Source of the DNA: Alphaproteobacteria bacterium
GTDB taxonomy: Bacteria > Pseudomonadota > Alphaproteobacteria > Micavibrionales > Micavibrionaceae
DNA: 64,000 nt
Assembly: GCA_021775955.1 (NCBI GenBank)
Contig: JAJFGU010000014.1
Location: forward strand, 1-64,000
Direction: 5' to 3'
The position numbers and the translations under genes were made by a program. The notes under the pieces are model-generated. The model had not been told where the DNA came from. It ran no database searches and was given only the letters and a program-made list of their open reading frames with translations. Of this stretch, positions 1-8,185 are shown piece by piece; position 1 is the stretch's first letter, and every line of letters starts with the position of its first letter.

Positions 1-127
1 GGTCGCGTTTTTCAAGATAATATTGGGTCGCCAGATTGGCCAGCGCCGCGGTAAAAACCCCGATGATCACAACCACGATCATCAGCTCGATTAGCGTGAA
101 ACCACGATTCGATTCTTTGTTGCGCAT
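1..127 (-). CDS. Type IV prepilin-like protein, N-terminal fragment
   Basis: Only the first 42 codons lie in the window; the rest is beyond base 1. The visible N-terminus has a short basic leader ending in Gly, then the class III signal motif GFTLIELMIVVVIIG, with Phe at +1 and Glu at +5, merging into the hydrophobic helix of type IV pilins and pseudopilins. The start at 125-127 is supported by an AAGGAG site at 135-140. It would be cut and N-methylated by a prepilin peptidase. It lies just downstream of a lytic transglycosylase gene on the same strand, a pairing seen in pilus and conjugation loci. Whether it is a major pilin or a pseudopilin cannot be told from this fragment. Confidence 0.85.
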   Translation of the reverse strand, partial: MRNKESNRGFTLIELMIVVVIIGVFTAALANLATQYYLEKRD

Positions 128-151
128 GGCGAAACTCCTTATCTTTAGTGT

Positions 152-568
152 TTAACGGGTCGTTTTAACAAGTCCATTATCTTTCATAATCGAAATAACG
201 CGACTTTTATACTTTTTATTAAAATGGGGCGTGCGCGAATGATAATTACCAATCGCTTGTGACAGGCTCTGCGTTTCATCCATATGGCCGCGTAAAATCC
301 AGGCCGCGACCCCGACATTGGTGCAGGCGTCATCACGCACCCATTTTTTTGCAGTTTGCTCATTGACGCCCCAACGCTCCGCCAGATCGGGTAGCCATAT
401 TGTGTTAATCTGCATCGGTCCGAGGTCATAACTGCCGTTTTTGTTATGAACTTCCTGTCCGATGGCGCCGCCTTCGGCCTTGTAAATTCCAACCATCACA
501 GCCGGAGGCACGGAATAGGTATGTGAGGCGAGCATCAAACAGGCGGCTAGAACTTTAGTGGCACTCAT
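152..568 (-). CDS. Lytic transglycosylase (SLT/TrbN-like), secretion- or pilus-associated
   Basis: A 138-residue protein whose N-terminal hydrophobic stretch (about residues 5-20) could be an export signal. An SLT-type fold follows: a likely catalytic Glu32 in YKAEGG, the YDLGPMQIN motif that matches the G-L-M-Q-I-N block of goose-lysozyme-like transglycosylases, and a C-terminal IGNYHS segment in place of the usual AYNAG. Enzymes of this size (VirB1, TrbN, IagB, PilT types) locally open peptidoglycan so that secretion or pilus machines can cross it. The neighbouring prepilin and DsbC-like genes on the same strand agree with that role. The function is inferred from family knowledge; the specific machine is not visible here. 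Confidence 0.8.
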   Translation of the reverse strand: MSATKVLAACLMLASHTYSVPPAVMVGIYKAEGGAIGQEVHNKNGSYDLGPMQINTIWLPDLAERWGVNEQTAKKWVRDDACTNVGVAAWILRGHMDETQSLSQAIGNYHSRTPHFNKKYKSRVISIMKDNGLVKTTR

Positions 569-591
569 TGGTTTAGACCTTAATTTTCACT

Positions 592-1719
592 TTACTGGCT
601 TTCCGATTCGTCGCCTTTTTTAAAAAACGACATCGGCCCGCTGCCTTGCTGTTGCTCCTGAGGAGGAGGTTCCCGCGGCGGCTGTACTGGTGGCTCAGGG
701 GGCGTTTCAGGTGGTGGCTCTGGTGGCTGTGCGGCTGTTTCAGTCGGGGGGGCGGCAGGCGGCGCACCATCTTCTTTGGGTTTGGCGAACATGGACATGG
801 GGTTGCCGCCGTCTTGCTCCTGCTGTGGTGCAGGGGCGGCTGACTCAGCGGGCGGCTCGGTTGGTGGTGGTGGCGCTTTTTCCTCTATAGCGGGCGCTTT
901 ACTGGTCTGACCCGCATTTTGCTCAGGCACAAACCCGGCTCCCAGTGTTTCAAGCAGTGACGCCCGTACCTCAAAACCGGACCAAACGGCATCAAGAGAG
1001 GAGCTGTCCGGGTTTGCTGTCATTTTTTCCGTCTCTGCTTTGTGGCATTCGCTGTAAAGGTTGCCCAGAGACCGCAAAAGCGCGAGTTCAGCATATTTTT
1101 GTTCATCGCCAGACAATGAATCTCCGAAAATTGTCTCGCGTAGCGCCATGGCTTTTTTGGTGAGGCGGTCGGCAACATCCTGCATTAATTTTTGTTCCGG
1201 CTGGCCGAAGGAAAACGCGCCAATGGCATTCACAGCCGGGATAAAGGCCTGGATGTATTGGATATCGGTCTGTTTTGAATCAACAGCTTCCCCTTGCGCT
1301 TCCAGGGTTTTAAGGCGCTGCGTGTTGTCTTCGGTCGGTGCAAAGTTTTCCGAAAACGTCATCACAGCCTGCAGGGCTGATACCAGCCTTTTGCTGTCCT
1401 GCTCGGAAGGGATGCGTTCATAATGCCGGTATTGCTCGGCGACGATAGAGCCCGCCAGCGCGGCCAGCGCCACCCGTACGGATTCGCCCTGATCATCATG
1501 GGTGGCCAGATCCATGTTCTGGCCGATATCGATGCTCACCTGTACGGATTTTGCCAGCAATTCCGCCGCCTTCTGTGCATCGCCCGCCGCCAGATCGTCG
1601 GCGCTCGTTGCGCTGGCCTCATTGCCGGGCTGCTTCGTGGACACGTCGGCAATCGCCGCCATTATGGGCGCACCCATTTTTTCAAGAATCTGGATTAAAT
1701 ATTGCGAACGCTGATCCAT
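592..1719 (-). CDS. Uncharacterised protein with proline-rich C-terminal tail
   Basis: A 375-residue protein that I do not recognise. Residues 1 to about 255 are mixed and mostly helical in composition (Ala, Glu, Leu rich), with no signal peptide or membrane segment. From about residue 260 the sequence becomes a Pro/Glu/Ala-rich low-complexity tail. Within it a short motif occurs twice, NPMSMFAKPKEDG near residue 300 and GPMSFFKKGDES at the C-terminus, with proline-rich linker between them. Such twin short motifs on a flexible tail suggest docking sites. It lies 12 nt downstream of the DsbC-like gene and 24 nt upstream of the lytic transglycosylase gene, so it is probably co-transcribed and part of the same envelope-spanning system. 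The function is unknown. Confidence 0.7.
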   Translation of the reverse strand: MDQRSQYLIQILEKMGAPIMAAIADVSTKQPGNEASATSADDLAAGDAQKAAELLAKSVQVSIDIGQNMDLATHDDQGESVRVALAALAGSIVAEQYRHYERIPSEQDSKRLVSALQAVMTFSENFAPTEDNTQRLKTLEAQGEAVDSKQTDIQYIQAFIPAVNAIGAFSFGQPEQKLMQDVADRLTKKAMALRETIFGDSLSGDEQKYAELALLRSLGNLYSECHKAETEKMTANPDSSSLDAVWSGFEVRASLLETLGAGFVPEQNAGQTSKAPAIEEKAPPPPTEPPAESAAPAPQQEQDGGNPMSMFAKPKEDGAPPAAPPTETAAQPPEPPPETPPEPPVQPPREPPPQEQQQGSGPMSFFKKGDESESQ

Positions 1720-1731
1720 GTATGACAGGCC

Positions 1732-2592
1732 CTAACTTCTGCTGCCTAAATCCGCGATGACATCCCCGACATTTTTCGGACGCCCGCGGACAATCTTAAC
1801 GCTGCCATCTTTGCCTCGGTAAACAACCATCGGCGTTGCGTTGAGTTTCCATGACTGCATAATCGCCAGATTGCGCTGCACACCCTGGCCGTTAATCTCG
1901 CTGCGTGCCGGAAGCGCGGTTTCATCGCCGTCCATATGGCGGAACCATTTTTCCTGTGGATTGGGTGTGGCCAGCAAAAACGCCGCCTGCGCCTTTGTTT
2001 CTTCACGGAAGCCCACCGGGATCATACGAAGCTGAACGCCGCCTTTTTCGATAATCGTAGCTCTAAGATCGTTGATAAAGGCATGGCAATGTCCGCATTG
2101 CGGGTCGATAAAGCTGTACATCACCGGCGCGCCGGGTGGTCCCAGCGGCACCCAGTTGCTGTTTTCAATATCGTGAAACAGGCGCTCGGACGGGGATTTG
2201 AATTCAAAAGACTCTGAATTATTAGACGCACTCCCCTGAGCCGTAGAATCGGTGGTCAGGGAATCAAGCAACGGGTCACCCTTTGCCCGCAGCTTGCGAA
2301 CCTGGTCGACGGTGACGACCTTGCCGGTTTTATCGAACATAACGCCCATTAAAAAAGCTTCACCACCGGGAAGAACATAAAAATATTGTTCCTGCCCGTT
2401 TTTGATGGTCAACCAGCTATCGAGACCATGCTCACGGCCAAGATATCGAATCTGTGCACCCTCATCGACAAGGTTCTGGATAGGATCAGGCAGGGTCGGT
2501 AAAGTTTCCTGCGCTTTGGCTGGAAAGGTGACGACAACCCATAGGCCCAAAAGGACGGCTATAAATTGAACGGAACGTTTTGTATTTATCAT
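1732..2592 (-). CDS. DsbC/DsbG-like periplasmic thiol:disulfide interchange protein
   Basis: The chosen start gives 286 residues. ATG at 2590-2592 follows GGGAG at good spacing, whereas an upstream in-frame ATG at 2608-2610 lacks one. A signal peptide (residues 1 to about 28, ending AKA) is followed by an N-terminal region of DsbC type and a C-terminal thioredoxin fold with the active site DPQCGHCHAF. The usual DsbC/G partner is a cis-Pro loop, here probably NATPMVVY, which precedes the C-terminal strand. It likely isomerises or oxidises disulfides of exported proteins, perhaps of the adjacent secretion or pilus system. Dedicated DsbC-like proteins are common in conjugation loci. Confidence 0.88.
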   Translation of the reverse strand: MINTKRSVQFIAVLLGLWVVVTFPAKAQETLPTLPDPIQNLVDEGAQIRYLGREHGLDSWLTIKNGQEQYFYVLPGGEAFLMGVMFDKTGKVVTVDQVRKLRAKGDPLLDSLTTDSTAQGSASNNSESFEFKSPSERLFHDIENSNWVPLGPPGAPVMYSFIDPQCGHCHAFINDLRATIIEKGGVQLRMIPVGFREETKAQAAFLLATPNPQEKWFRHMDGDETALPARSEINGQGVQRNLAIMQSWKLNATPMVVYRGKDGSVKIVRGRPKNVGDVIADLGSRS

Positions 2593-2657
2593 TTTTACTC
2601 CCGATTTCATAAAGACTCAATCCAACTGATCCATTGTAAGCGAGCGCAGGGGAAGTT

Positions 2658-3893
2658 TCAAAGGAACAGTGTTAAAATTCCTGTATAGCTGTATAACCGG
2701 CCACCCGAAATTTCACCGCCTGCGTAAAACCCGGCCAGCGGTATATCGCCCAGGATATCCTTAATCAGTTTCATTTCCCCGGTCTTTTTTTCCCCTTTAT
2801 CGGAAAAAGAGCGGGCAACGCAGGATACGTATAGCGCGCCCTTGGGCTCGAAAGCGCCCGTATCCTTTTGGACGCGCTCCCTCAATTCCATAAGGCTCGT
2901 GCATAAATCCCTGTCGATGGTGTCATCGCTGCGATGGACAAACATAATGGTTTCACCCACGGATATGTTTTGTGAAACCATTATCGAGCCTTCATTCACA
3001 TCCATACCGGTGATGTTGCGCACCAGATAATCCTGCTGATCGGACTGGGAAACGGGAAAGGCAATATGAACCTCGCCTTTAAACAAATGCTTAAATTCTT
3101 CCGGCACCGCATCGGCGTTTTTCAGCGCTTCCTGATCGATCATAATCTGGTCGGGGTCCTGGTCGATTTTCTTAATCGCCATGGCGCGCAGATCGTCTTC
3201 AAAAACCTCGACTGCCTTTTGTTCATTTAACTCCCGGATCAGGTTTTCAGATCCTCTTGTAATCGTATGGGTGCCGCCAATAGGCGCGCAGCCCTGCGAA
3301 AGCGTAGTAGCAACCTTGACGTCCTGGGAAAAAGCCACGCCGGAAATCCCGTTTTCACAGATATCATTGGCAAACTGCACATGCTTGGTTCGGGCCGATG
3401 ACAGCCCGCCAAGGACAAAACCGCCGGTGACACTGTCCAGTTCGCGCAATGTCAGCGCAGGGTCGGTTTCCGCCATCGGGTCGCCATGGACAAAAACCAG
3501 CATGGATTCATTTTGATCCAGCCAGGCCTGCATGTTTTGCCCGGTTTCAGCGCTCTCGCCGCCCGGCTCCGGGAAAATACAAAAATCCGCATCGTCAAAA
3601 CGACCGATCATCGCGGATATGGCGGGCTGGTCGAGATATTCCTCGCCGCCGCCACACACACCAACTCCGGTGCATCCGACCCAGTTTTCAATATTCAGGA
3701 CCGAGCGAAACAGATTAAGTATGCTGGAGGCATCATCGGCCAGGTAATCCGAAATATACAAAAATCCGAAATTGAAATGATCGCCTGATGTGCGCACGCT
3801 TTCAAGCTGCTCTAAAACCGATTTTGAGGTATCGCGCCAATCTGTGCCGGACGCGGATACGGAGGCAAATTGTGAGGATGTGAACAGCGGCAT
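2658..3893 (-). CDS. FIST domain sensory protein
   Basis: A 411-residue soluble protein with the layout of FIST_N plus FIST_C sensors. The N-terminal half has the glycine-rich VGCTGVGVCGGGEE segment (about residue 90) and GGFVLGGLSSAR (about residue 155). The C-terminal half ends with GALYVSCVARS and then DIPLAGFYAGGEI plus LYSYTGILTLF, the signature end of FIST_C. FIST proteins are thought to bind small ligands such as amino acids and to act in signal transduction. There is no kinase or cyclase output domain, so it would have to signal through a partner. The gene is 65 nt from the DsbC-like gene and divergent from lemA. Confidence 0.85.
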   Translation of the reverse strand: MPLFTSSQFASVSASGTDWRDTSKSVLEQLESVRTSGDHFNFGFLYISDYLADDASSILNLFRSVLNIENWVGCTGVGVCGGGEEYLDQPAISAMIGRFDDADFCIFPEPGGESAETGQNMQAWLDQNESMLVFVHGDPMAETDPALTLRELDSVTGGFVLGGLSSARTKHVQFANDICENGISGVAFSQDVKVATTLSQGCAPIGGTHTITRGSENLIRELNEQKAVEVFEDDLRAMAIKKIDQDPDQIMIDQEALKNADAVPEEFKHLFKGEVHIAFPVSQSDQQDYLVRNITGMDVNEGSIMVSQNISVGETIMFVHRSDDTIDRDLCTSLMELRERVQKDTGAFEPKGALYVSCVARSFSDKGEKKTGEMKLIKDILGDIPLAGFYAGGEISGGRLYSYTGILTLFL

Positions 3894-4043
3894 TTATATG
3901 TGACCTGTCTAATTAACTTGCACCAGAATATAAACCTTCGCCTGCGATATCAATCTTTACACAAATAAATGAATTTCTTGCAGCATTCCCCCGTATTTTT
4001 GTTAAAATAAACCGTAACGAACCAAAAGCCCGGGAGAAAAGTG

Positions 4044-4616
4044 ATGGATTTATGGATGATTTTATTGATTTTGGCGGTGATCGGCGGTTTTATCGTCATG
4101 ATTTACAACCGTCTGGTGGCGCTGCGCCAAAAGCGCAACAACGCCTTTTCCGACATCGATGTGCAATTAAAGCAGCGCTATAATCTGGTGCCGCAACTGG
4201 TCGAAACCGTGAAAGGCTATGCCAGCCATGAAAAAGAGCTTTTTGAAAATGTCACGGATGCGAGAGCCCAGGTCGGCAAAGCCGGGGACAGCTCCGGCCC
4301 GAGCCGCATGAAAGCCGAAGGGCTGCTGGGCGGCGCGATGATGAGTCTGCTGGCGGTGGCTGAAAATTACCCGGATCTGAAGGCCGATCAGAATTTCCAG
4401 CGCCTGATGGATGAGTTGTCCGATATTGAAAACAAAATTGCCGCCTCCCGGCGCTTTTTCAACAATGCGACCAGCGAATACAATACGGCTGTTGGCCAGT
4501 TCCCGGCGAATTTGATTGCCGGGCCGTTTAATTTCCACCCGGCCACCTTCTTTGAGCTCAGCGAGGAAGAGGAAAAAGCCGTGCAAAAAGCCCCGGAAGT
4601 GAAATTCGGCTCATAA
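4044..4616 (+). CDS. lemA: LemA family protein
   Basis: A 190-residue protein with one N-terminal membrane helix (about residues 3-20), then the LemA signature: RLVALRQKRNNAFSDIDVQL and QRYNLVPQLVETVKGYASHE, followed by a long helical bundle. ATG at 4044 is preferred over GTG at 4041 because GGGAG at 4032-4036 is 7 nt upstream. Family members have an outward-facing N-terminus and a coiled, membrane-anchored helical domain. The function is poorly known; membrane remodelling and envelope stress have been proposed. It is followed after 15 nt by an M48 protease gene, an arrangement found in many bacteria and suggesting a joint role in membrane protein quality control. Confidence 0.92.
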   Translation: MDLWMILLILAVIGGFIVMIYNRLVALRQKRNNAFSDIDVQLKQRYNLVPQLVETVKGYASHEKELFENVTDARAQVGKAGDSSGPSRMKAEGLLGGAMMSLLAVAENYPDLKADQNFQRLMDELSDIENKIAASRRFFNNATSEYNTAVGQFPANLIAGPFNFHPATFFELSEEEEKAVQKAPEVKFGS

Positions 4617-4631
4617 AGCGAGGAAAGCCAA

Positions 4632-5717
4632 ATGGCCGCCGCTGGCATCGGATTAAGCTCGCATATCTGGAACAATAATTTACGCTCCGGCGCGTTATTG
4701 ATGCTCTATCCGCTGATTATCATGGCAATCGTCTGGGCCTGCGCCTTTGCCGTTGGCTGGGCGGTTTCATATAACCCGTCTGCCGCCGCATCCAATCCGG
4801 ATATTCTTGCTGATTTTGCCAATAACGCGATCATTAATTTCTGGCCTGCCATTTTTACCATCGTCTCGCTGTGGTTTATAACCGCGTATTTCTTTCATAC
4901 CAAAATGGTGCGCAAGCTCTCCCATTCCCATCCGGTGCGCAGAATGGATGAACCCGAGCTTTACAATTTGCTCGAAAATCTCTGCATCTCTCGCGGCCTT
5001 CCCATGCCGCGGCTGGAGATCATTGAAACCCACGCCCGCAATGCCTTTGCCAGCGGCATCAATCAGAAAAGCTATTCCATCACCGTGACCCGCGGGCTTT
5101 TAAACAGTCTGCAAAAGGATGAGGTCGAAGCGGTTTTGGGCCATGAGCTCACCCATATCGAAAACCGCGATGTGCGGCTTTTGATTATCTGCATCATCTT
5201 TACCGGCATGATCGGTTTTGCTGCGCAAATGGTGTGGAGCTCTATTCGCCACAGTTTCATTTATTCCGGCGGCGGCGGTAAGCGCGATGGACGGGCGGCG
5301 TTGGTGATGTTCGCTATTGCCATGATTTTATGGGTGGGTTATCTGGCTACGATATTCACCCGCTTTGCGATTTCACGCCGCCGCGAATATATGGCCGATG
5401 CCGGGGCGATTGAACTGACCAAAAACCCCGATGCGATGATGCGCGCGCTTATGCGTATTGCCGGGCGTGAGCGCATTCCCGAAAGCACCGATGATATCGC
5501 GATGATGTGTATCGAAAATTCAAAGCCCTTTTTCGGTTTGTTTGCCACCCACCCGCCGATCAAAGGGCGGATCAAGGCGATTTCAGAGATTACAGGCACC
5601 CCGATCCCTGATATTTCCGGTGCGCCCGCCGGTCCGGCAAACAGCTTCCAAAAACCGCTGGATCAGAAAAATCCCTGGCTCACCCGTGAACGTGGGAAGC
5701 GGAAGAGCAGCCTTTAG
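4632..5717 (+). CDS. M48 family membrane metalloprotease (HtpX-like)
   Basis: A 361-residue protein with two N-terminal membrane helices (about residues 20-45 and 70-90), a cytoplasmic catalytic domain carrying the zinc motif LGHELTHIENRD (HExxH, about residue 170), two more hydrophobic segments, and the third zinc ligand in the RRREYMADAGAI motif (ExxxD). The late THPPIKGRIKAI block is typical of HtpX/M48B proteases. It is likely an integral membrane zinc endopeptidase that removes damaged membrane proteins. It is translated just after lemA (15-nt gap) and very probably forms an operon with it. The C-terminus is basic and flexible. Confidence 0.9.
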   Translation: MAAAGIGLSSHIWNNNLRSGALLMLYPLIIMAIVWACAFAVGWAVSYNPSAAASNPDILADFANNAIINFWPAIFTIVSLWFITAYFFHTKMVRKLSHSHPVRRMDEPELYNLLENLCISRGLPMPRLEIIETHARNAFASGINQKSYSITVTRGLLNSLQKDEVEAVLGHELTHIENRDVRLLIICIIFTGMIGFAAQMVWSSIRHSFIYSGGGGKRDGRAALVMFAIAMILWVGYLATIFTRFAISRRREYMADAGAIELTKNPDAMMRALMRIAGRERIPESTDDIAMMCIENSKPFFGLFATHPPIKGRIKAISEITGTPIPDISGAPAGPANSFQKPLDQKNPWLTRERGKRKSSL

Positions 5718-5750
5718 AACGCTTATCCGCGGTTTAAACCTCTTTAAAAC

Positions 5751-5779
5751 TTGACAAACAAGGAATTATATCCTATTAT
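5751..5779 (+). promoter_or_regulatory. Strong sigma-70-type promoter
   Basis: TTGACA at 5751-5756, a 17-nt spacer, and TATTAT at 5774-5779 give an almost consensus housekeeping promoter. The transcript would begin near 5786 and first contain a perfect palindrome CGGGCATGCCCG at 5792-5803, then a purine-rich ribosome-binding site and the small ORF at 5836. There is no large gene until 6205, so the promoter serves the tiny ORFs, a leader of the Bax-inhibitor gene, or both. Confidence 0.7.
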
Positions 5780-5835
5780 GCTCGCCTGTAACGGGCATGC
5801 CCGCCGGTGAAAATGGAGCAGAAGGAGCCAAGACA

Positions 5836-5973
5836 ATGCACGCAATCTTCACAAACCAAAAAAGAAGAAAAAATCATGCATATATTTTTCAGAACGACAA
5901 AACGGAAAACGAAATCATGCAAAATCAACGTCTTATTACATGCAAAAAGTTACGGAAATGCATTTTCCGGTGA
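5836..5973 (+). CDS. Candidate small basic protein (45 aa)
   Basis: An ORF of 45 codons starting ATG at 5836, preceded by GAAGGAG at 5821-5827 with 8-nt spacing, and downstream of the strong promoter at 5751-5779. The product is basic and polar (NQKRRKNHAY near residue 8, CKKLRKC near residue 36) with two Cys residues near the C-terminus. There is no signal peptide, membrane helix or family that I recognise. The combination of consensus promoter and good ribosome-binding site is the only argument for expression; the coding sequence itself is A-rich and gives no codon-bias support. It may instead be a leader peptide or an RNA gene. Confidence 0.35.
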   Translation: MHAIFTNQKRRKNHAYIFQNDKTENEIMQNQRLITCKKLRKCIFR

Positions 5974-6036
5974 TTCAAAGTGAAGGAATGGACATAATCT
6001 TGGACCTCACCCCCTTTAAAAATGAGGAATGAACTG

Positions 6037-6150
6037 ATGAAGATAAAAAACGGAGTAGAAACAAAGCTTTACGACCTGTTTTCCGATCAAACAGGCTTTC
6101 AGAACCGAAAATGCGGGGCAAAATCCCCGGTAAGCTTTGAAATCTGGTAG
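6037..6150 (+). CDS. Candidate small protein (37 aa)
   Basis: A short ORF starting ATG at 6037 with GAGG at 6025-6028; an earlier in-frame ATG at 6022 would add five residues. The product has mixed composition, including LYDLFSDQTGFQNRK, and is not recognised. It lies between the 45-codon ORF and the Bax-inhibitor gene on a presumed common transcript. The sequence encoding its C-terminal part also contains a GGGG-CCCC hairpin at about 6115-6129. This could equally be the 5' leader of the next gene. Confidence 0.25.
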   Translation: MKIKNGVETKLYDLFSDQTGFQNRKCGAKSPVSFEIW

Positions 6151-6204
6151 AATAAGGACTATATAGGTGAAGAGTTTTTGAACATTGAATTGGAGATAAA
6201 AGAT

Positions 6205-6918
6205 ATGCAAACGGATCGTTCCCTAGATAAAGCAGGCAGCAAAACCACTTATGATGCGGGGTTGCACAAGCATTTACAGGCCATCTATAACCGGATGACG
6301 CTGGGGGTGGTTGTGACGGCGATTACCGCGTGGTTCGTTTCGACCTCGCCGGCGCTGATGAATTTGCTGCTCGGCGGGCCGCAGGCTTATATCGTTATGT
6401 TTGCGCCGCTGGCCATTGTTTGGTTTGGCTTTAATCCCGACCGTATGAAAGCGTCCAGTCTTAGGATAGCGTTTTTCGCGATCAGTATTCTCTACGGTAT
6501 CAGCTTTTCGATGATTGCCGTCATGGCGACGGCCAGCCCCGATTTTGGTATAGCAGTGGCCAAGTCTTTCTTCATGGCCTCGGCCATGTTTGCGGGCCTT
6601 AGCATCTATGGCTACACCACTAAGAAAGATCTTAGCGGTATGCGGACTTTTCTGGCTATGGGCATATTTGGTTTGATTGCCGTCTCGGTGATGAACCTCT
6701 TTTTCCAGAGCCCGATGATGCATAATTTGATTGCCGGTGTCGGTATTGTGCTGTTTTCCGGCGTGACGGTTTGGCAGACTCAGGCGATGAAAATGATGTA
6801 CAGCCCGAATATGTCCGGCGAAATTGCCAGCCGCATCGCGTGGTCGGCGGCGCTTACACTTTACATAAGTTTTATGGCGCTGTTCCAGTACATATTGCAT
6901 TTCATGAGCCAGCGTTAA
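6205..6918 (+). CDS. Bax inhibitor-1/YccA family membrane protein
   Basis: The start at ATG 6205 has GGAG at 6192-6195 and gives 237 residues; the longer reading from a TTG at 6178 is unlikely. Seven hydrophobic helices are visible, with the family features YNRMTLGVVVTAITAW near the N-terminus, FMASAMFAGLSIYGYTTKKDLSGM in the middle and a hydrophobic C-terminal LYISFMALFQYIL. Bacterial members (YccA, YbhL types) are inner-membrane proteins; some bind the FtsH protease or leak calcium in a pH-dependent way. A rho-independent terminator follows, so it ends its transcription unit. Confidence 0.93.
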   Translation: MQTDRSLDKAGSKTTYDAGLHKHLQAIYNRMTLGVVVTAITAWFVSTSPALMNLLLGGPQAYIVMFAPLAIVWFGFNPDRMKASSLRIAFFAISILYGISFSMIAVMATASPDFGIAVAKSFFMASAMFAGLSIYGYTTKKDLSGMRTFLAMGIFGLIAVSVMNLFFQSPMMHNLIAGVGIVLFSGVTVWQTQAMKMMYSPNMSGEIASRIAWSAALTLYISFMALFQYILHFMSQR

Positions 6919-6941
6919 GGCTGTAGCTTAAGACTTAAGCG

Positions 6942-6970
6942 AAAAAGCCCTGTCAAAAGCGGGGCTTTTC
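6942..6970 (+). terminator. Rho-independent terminator after the Bax inhibitor-1 gene
   Basis: An AAAAGCCC arm at about 6943-6950 pairs with GGGCTTTT at about 6962-6969 around a short loop. A moderately T-rich tail follows (CTATTTTA). It closes the transcript of the Bax-inhibitor gene. Confidence 0.75.
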
Positions 6971-7061
6971 TATTTTATAGGACACAACCAGTAATTACAT
7001 ACACGTGAATATTATCAATCTTAAGTTGCAAATTTGAGCAGCGTTGATTTATGATATTGCT

Positions 7062-8123
7062 ATGGTTTCTGAAACATTATCTTCCAGTATTAGCAAAGAC
7101 CGGAGTACTAAAAATCATAGTCGATTCCGTGGTTTTATCGGCACGTCCAAAGCGATGCAGGAAGTCTACGAAAAAATCGAAAATGCCGCGCCCAGCGACT
7201 CGAGTGTTTTCATTACCGGTGAACCGGGTACGGGAAAGAGAGTTTGCGCTGAAGCTATACACTTGCTAAGCACGCGTGCGGATAAGCCATTTATAAAAAT
7301 AAGCTGCGCTTCAATTCCCTTTAAGCACATGGAATCTGTTCTTTTTGGTCATCAAAATGGTCCTTTATCAGAGGCAAATCCGGACTATGCCGGCGCTATT
7401 GAACAGGCGGAAGGCGGAACCTTATTCATTGATGAAATAACAGAAATGAATCTGGATACACAATCAAAGCTATTACATTTTTTGCAGGATTTTACCTTCT
7501 ACAAAACAGGATCAGGTCATAAAGAAAAATCTGATGTAAGAATGATCTGTACAACAAACCGCGACCCTTTGTCTGAAATTGCAAAAGGCCTTTTCCGTGA
7601 GGATTTGTATTATCGCCTCCATGTTATTCCTATCTCCATGCCGCCATTACGCAAGCGCGGAGAAGATGCTTTGGATATTGCCCTGGCGTTGCTCCGGCAA
7701 TACGGGGAAGAAGAGGGAAAGAGTTTTAAATCCTTTAGCGAGGACGCTGAATATCTTCTAAAGTCCTATAGCTGGCCGGGCAATATTCATGAACTTCAAA
7801 ATGTGATTAAGAACGTGGTTCTTATGAATGATCAGGAAATTGTAGGCGTGGATCTTCTGCCTTCCATGATACGCAAGCAAAGTTCATTCTCTGTCAGGCC
7901 TATGGAGGCGGCCAATCGGTCGCTTTCGGTTGTTGCCGGAACGGATATGAGTCTAAACAGCAAGCTTATAAGACCGCTTTTGGAAACAGAACGCGAAGCC
8001 ATTGAAAATGCAATTTTTTATTGTGATGGCAATATTCCCCGTGCTGCCGCGCTTTTGGAAGTTGCCCCGTCAACGATCTACCGCAAAAAGAGCCAGTGGG
8101 ATAAGCACGGTTCCGATAGATAG
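7062..8123 (+). CDS. AAA+ / Fis-type transcriptional regulator with degenerate GAFTGA loop
   Basis: 353 residues from ATG 7062; a TTG at 7044 could add six. The protein has a sigma-54-activator-type AAA+ domain: Walker A GEPGTGKR (about residue 52), Walker B GGTLFIDEI (about 120), the DVRMICTTNRD sensor, and the LYYRLHVIPISMPPLRKR and SWPGNIHELQN blocks. A Fis-type helix-turn-helix lies at the C-terminus (IPRAAALLEVAPSTIYRK). There is no receiver or other input domain. The L1 loop, normally FGHxxGAFTGA, reads FGHQNGPLSEA, so contact with sigma-54 is doubtful. Regulators with lost GAFTGA motifs (for example VpsR of Vibrio cholerae) can work with sigma-70 and control exopolysaccharide. Its position before the polysaccharide cluster makes it the likely local regulator (inference). 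Confidence 0.85.
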   Translation: MVSETLSSSISKDRSTKNHSRFRGFIGTSKAMQEVYEKIENAAPSDSSVFITGEPGTGKRVCAEAIHLLSTRADKPFIKISCASIPFKHMESVLFGHQNGPLSEANPDYAGAIEQAEGGTLFIDEITEMNLDTQSKLLHFLQDFTFYKTGSGHKEKSDVRMICTTNRDPLSEIAKGLFREDLYYRLHVIPISMPPLRKRGEDALDIALALLRQYGEEEGKSFKSFSEDAEYLLKSYSWPGNIHELQNVIKNVVLMNDQEIVGVDLLPSMIRKQSSFSVRPMEAANRSLSVVAGTDMSLNSKLIRPLLETEREAIENAIFYCDGNIPRAAALLEVAPSTIYRKKSQWDKHGSDR

Positions 8124-8132
8124 ACTTTTCCC

Positions 8133-8161
8133 TTGAATTCAGGGCGCTTAATGCTTACTTT
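8133..8161 (+). promoter_or_regulatory. Probable promoter of tRNA-Ala
   Basis: TTGAAT at 8133-8138, a 17-nt spacer, and TACTTT at 8156-8161, 25 nt upstream of the tRNA 5' end. It is a reasonable but not perfect sigma-70 match; no other tRNA promoter is visible. Confidence 0.45.
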
Positions 8162-8185
8162 CACCGGGCTTACGCTTTTAAGCGA

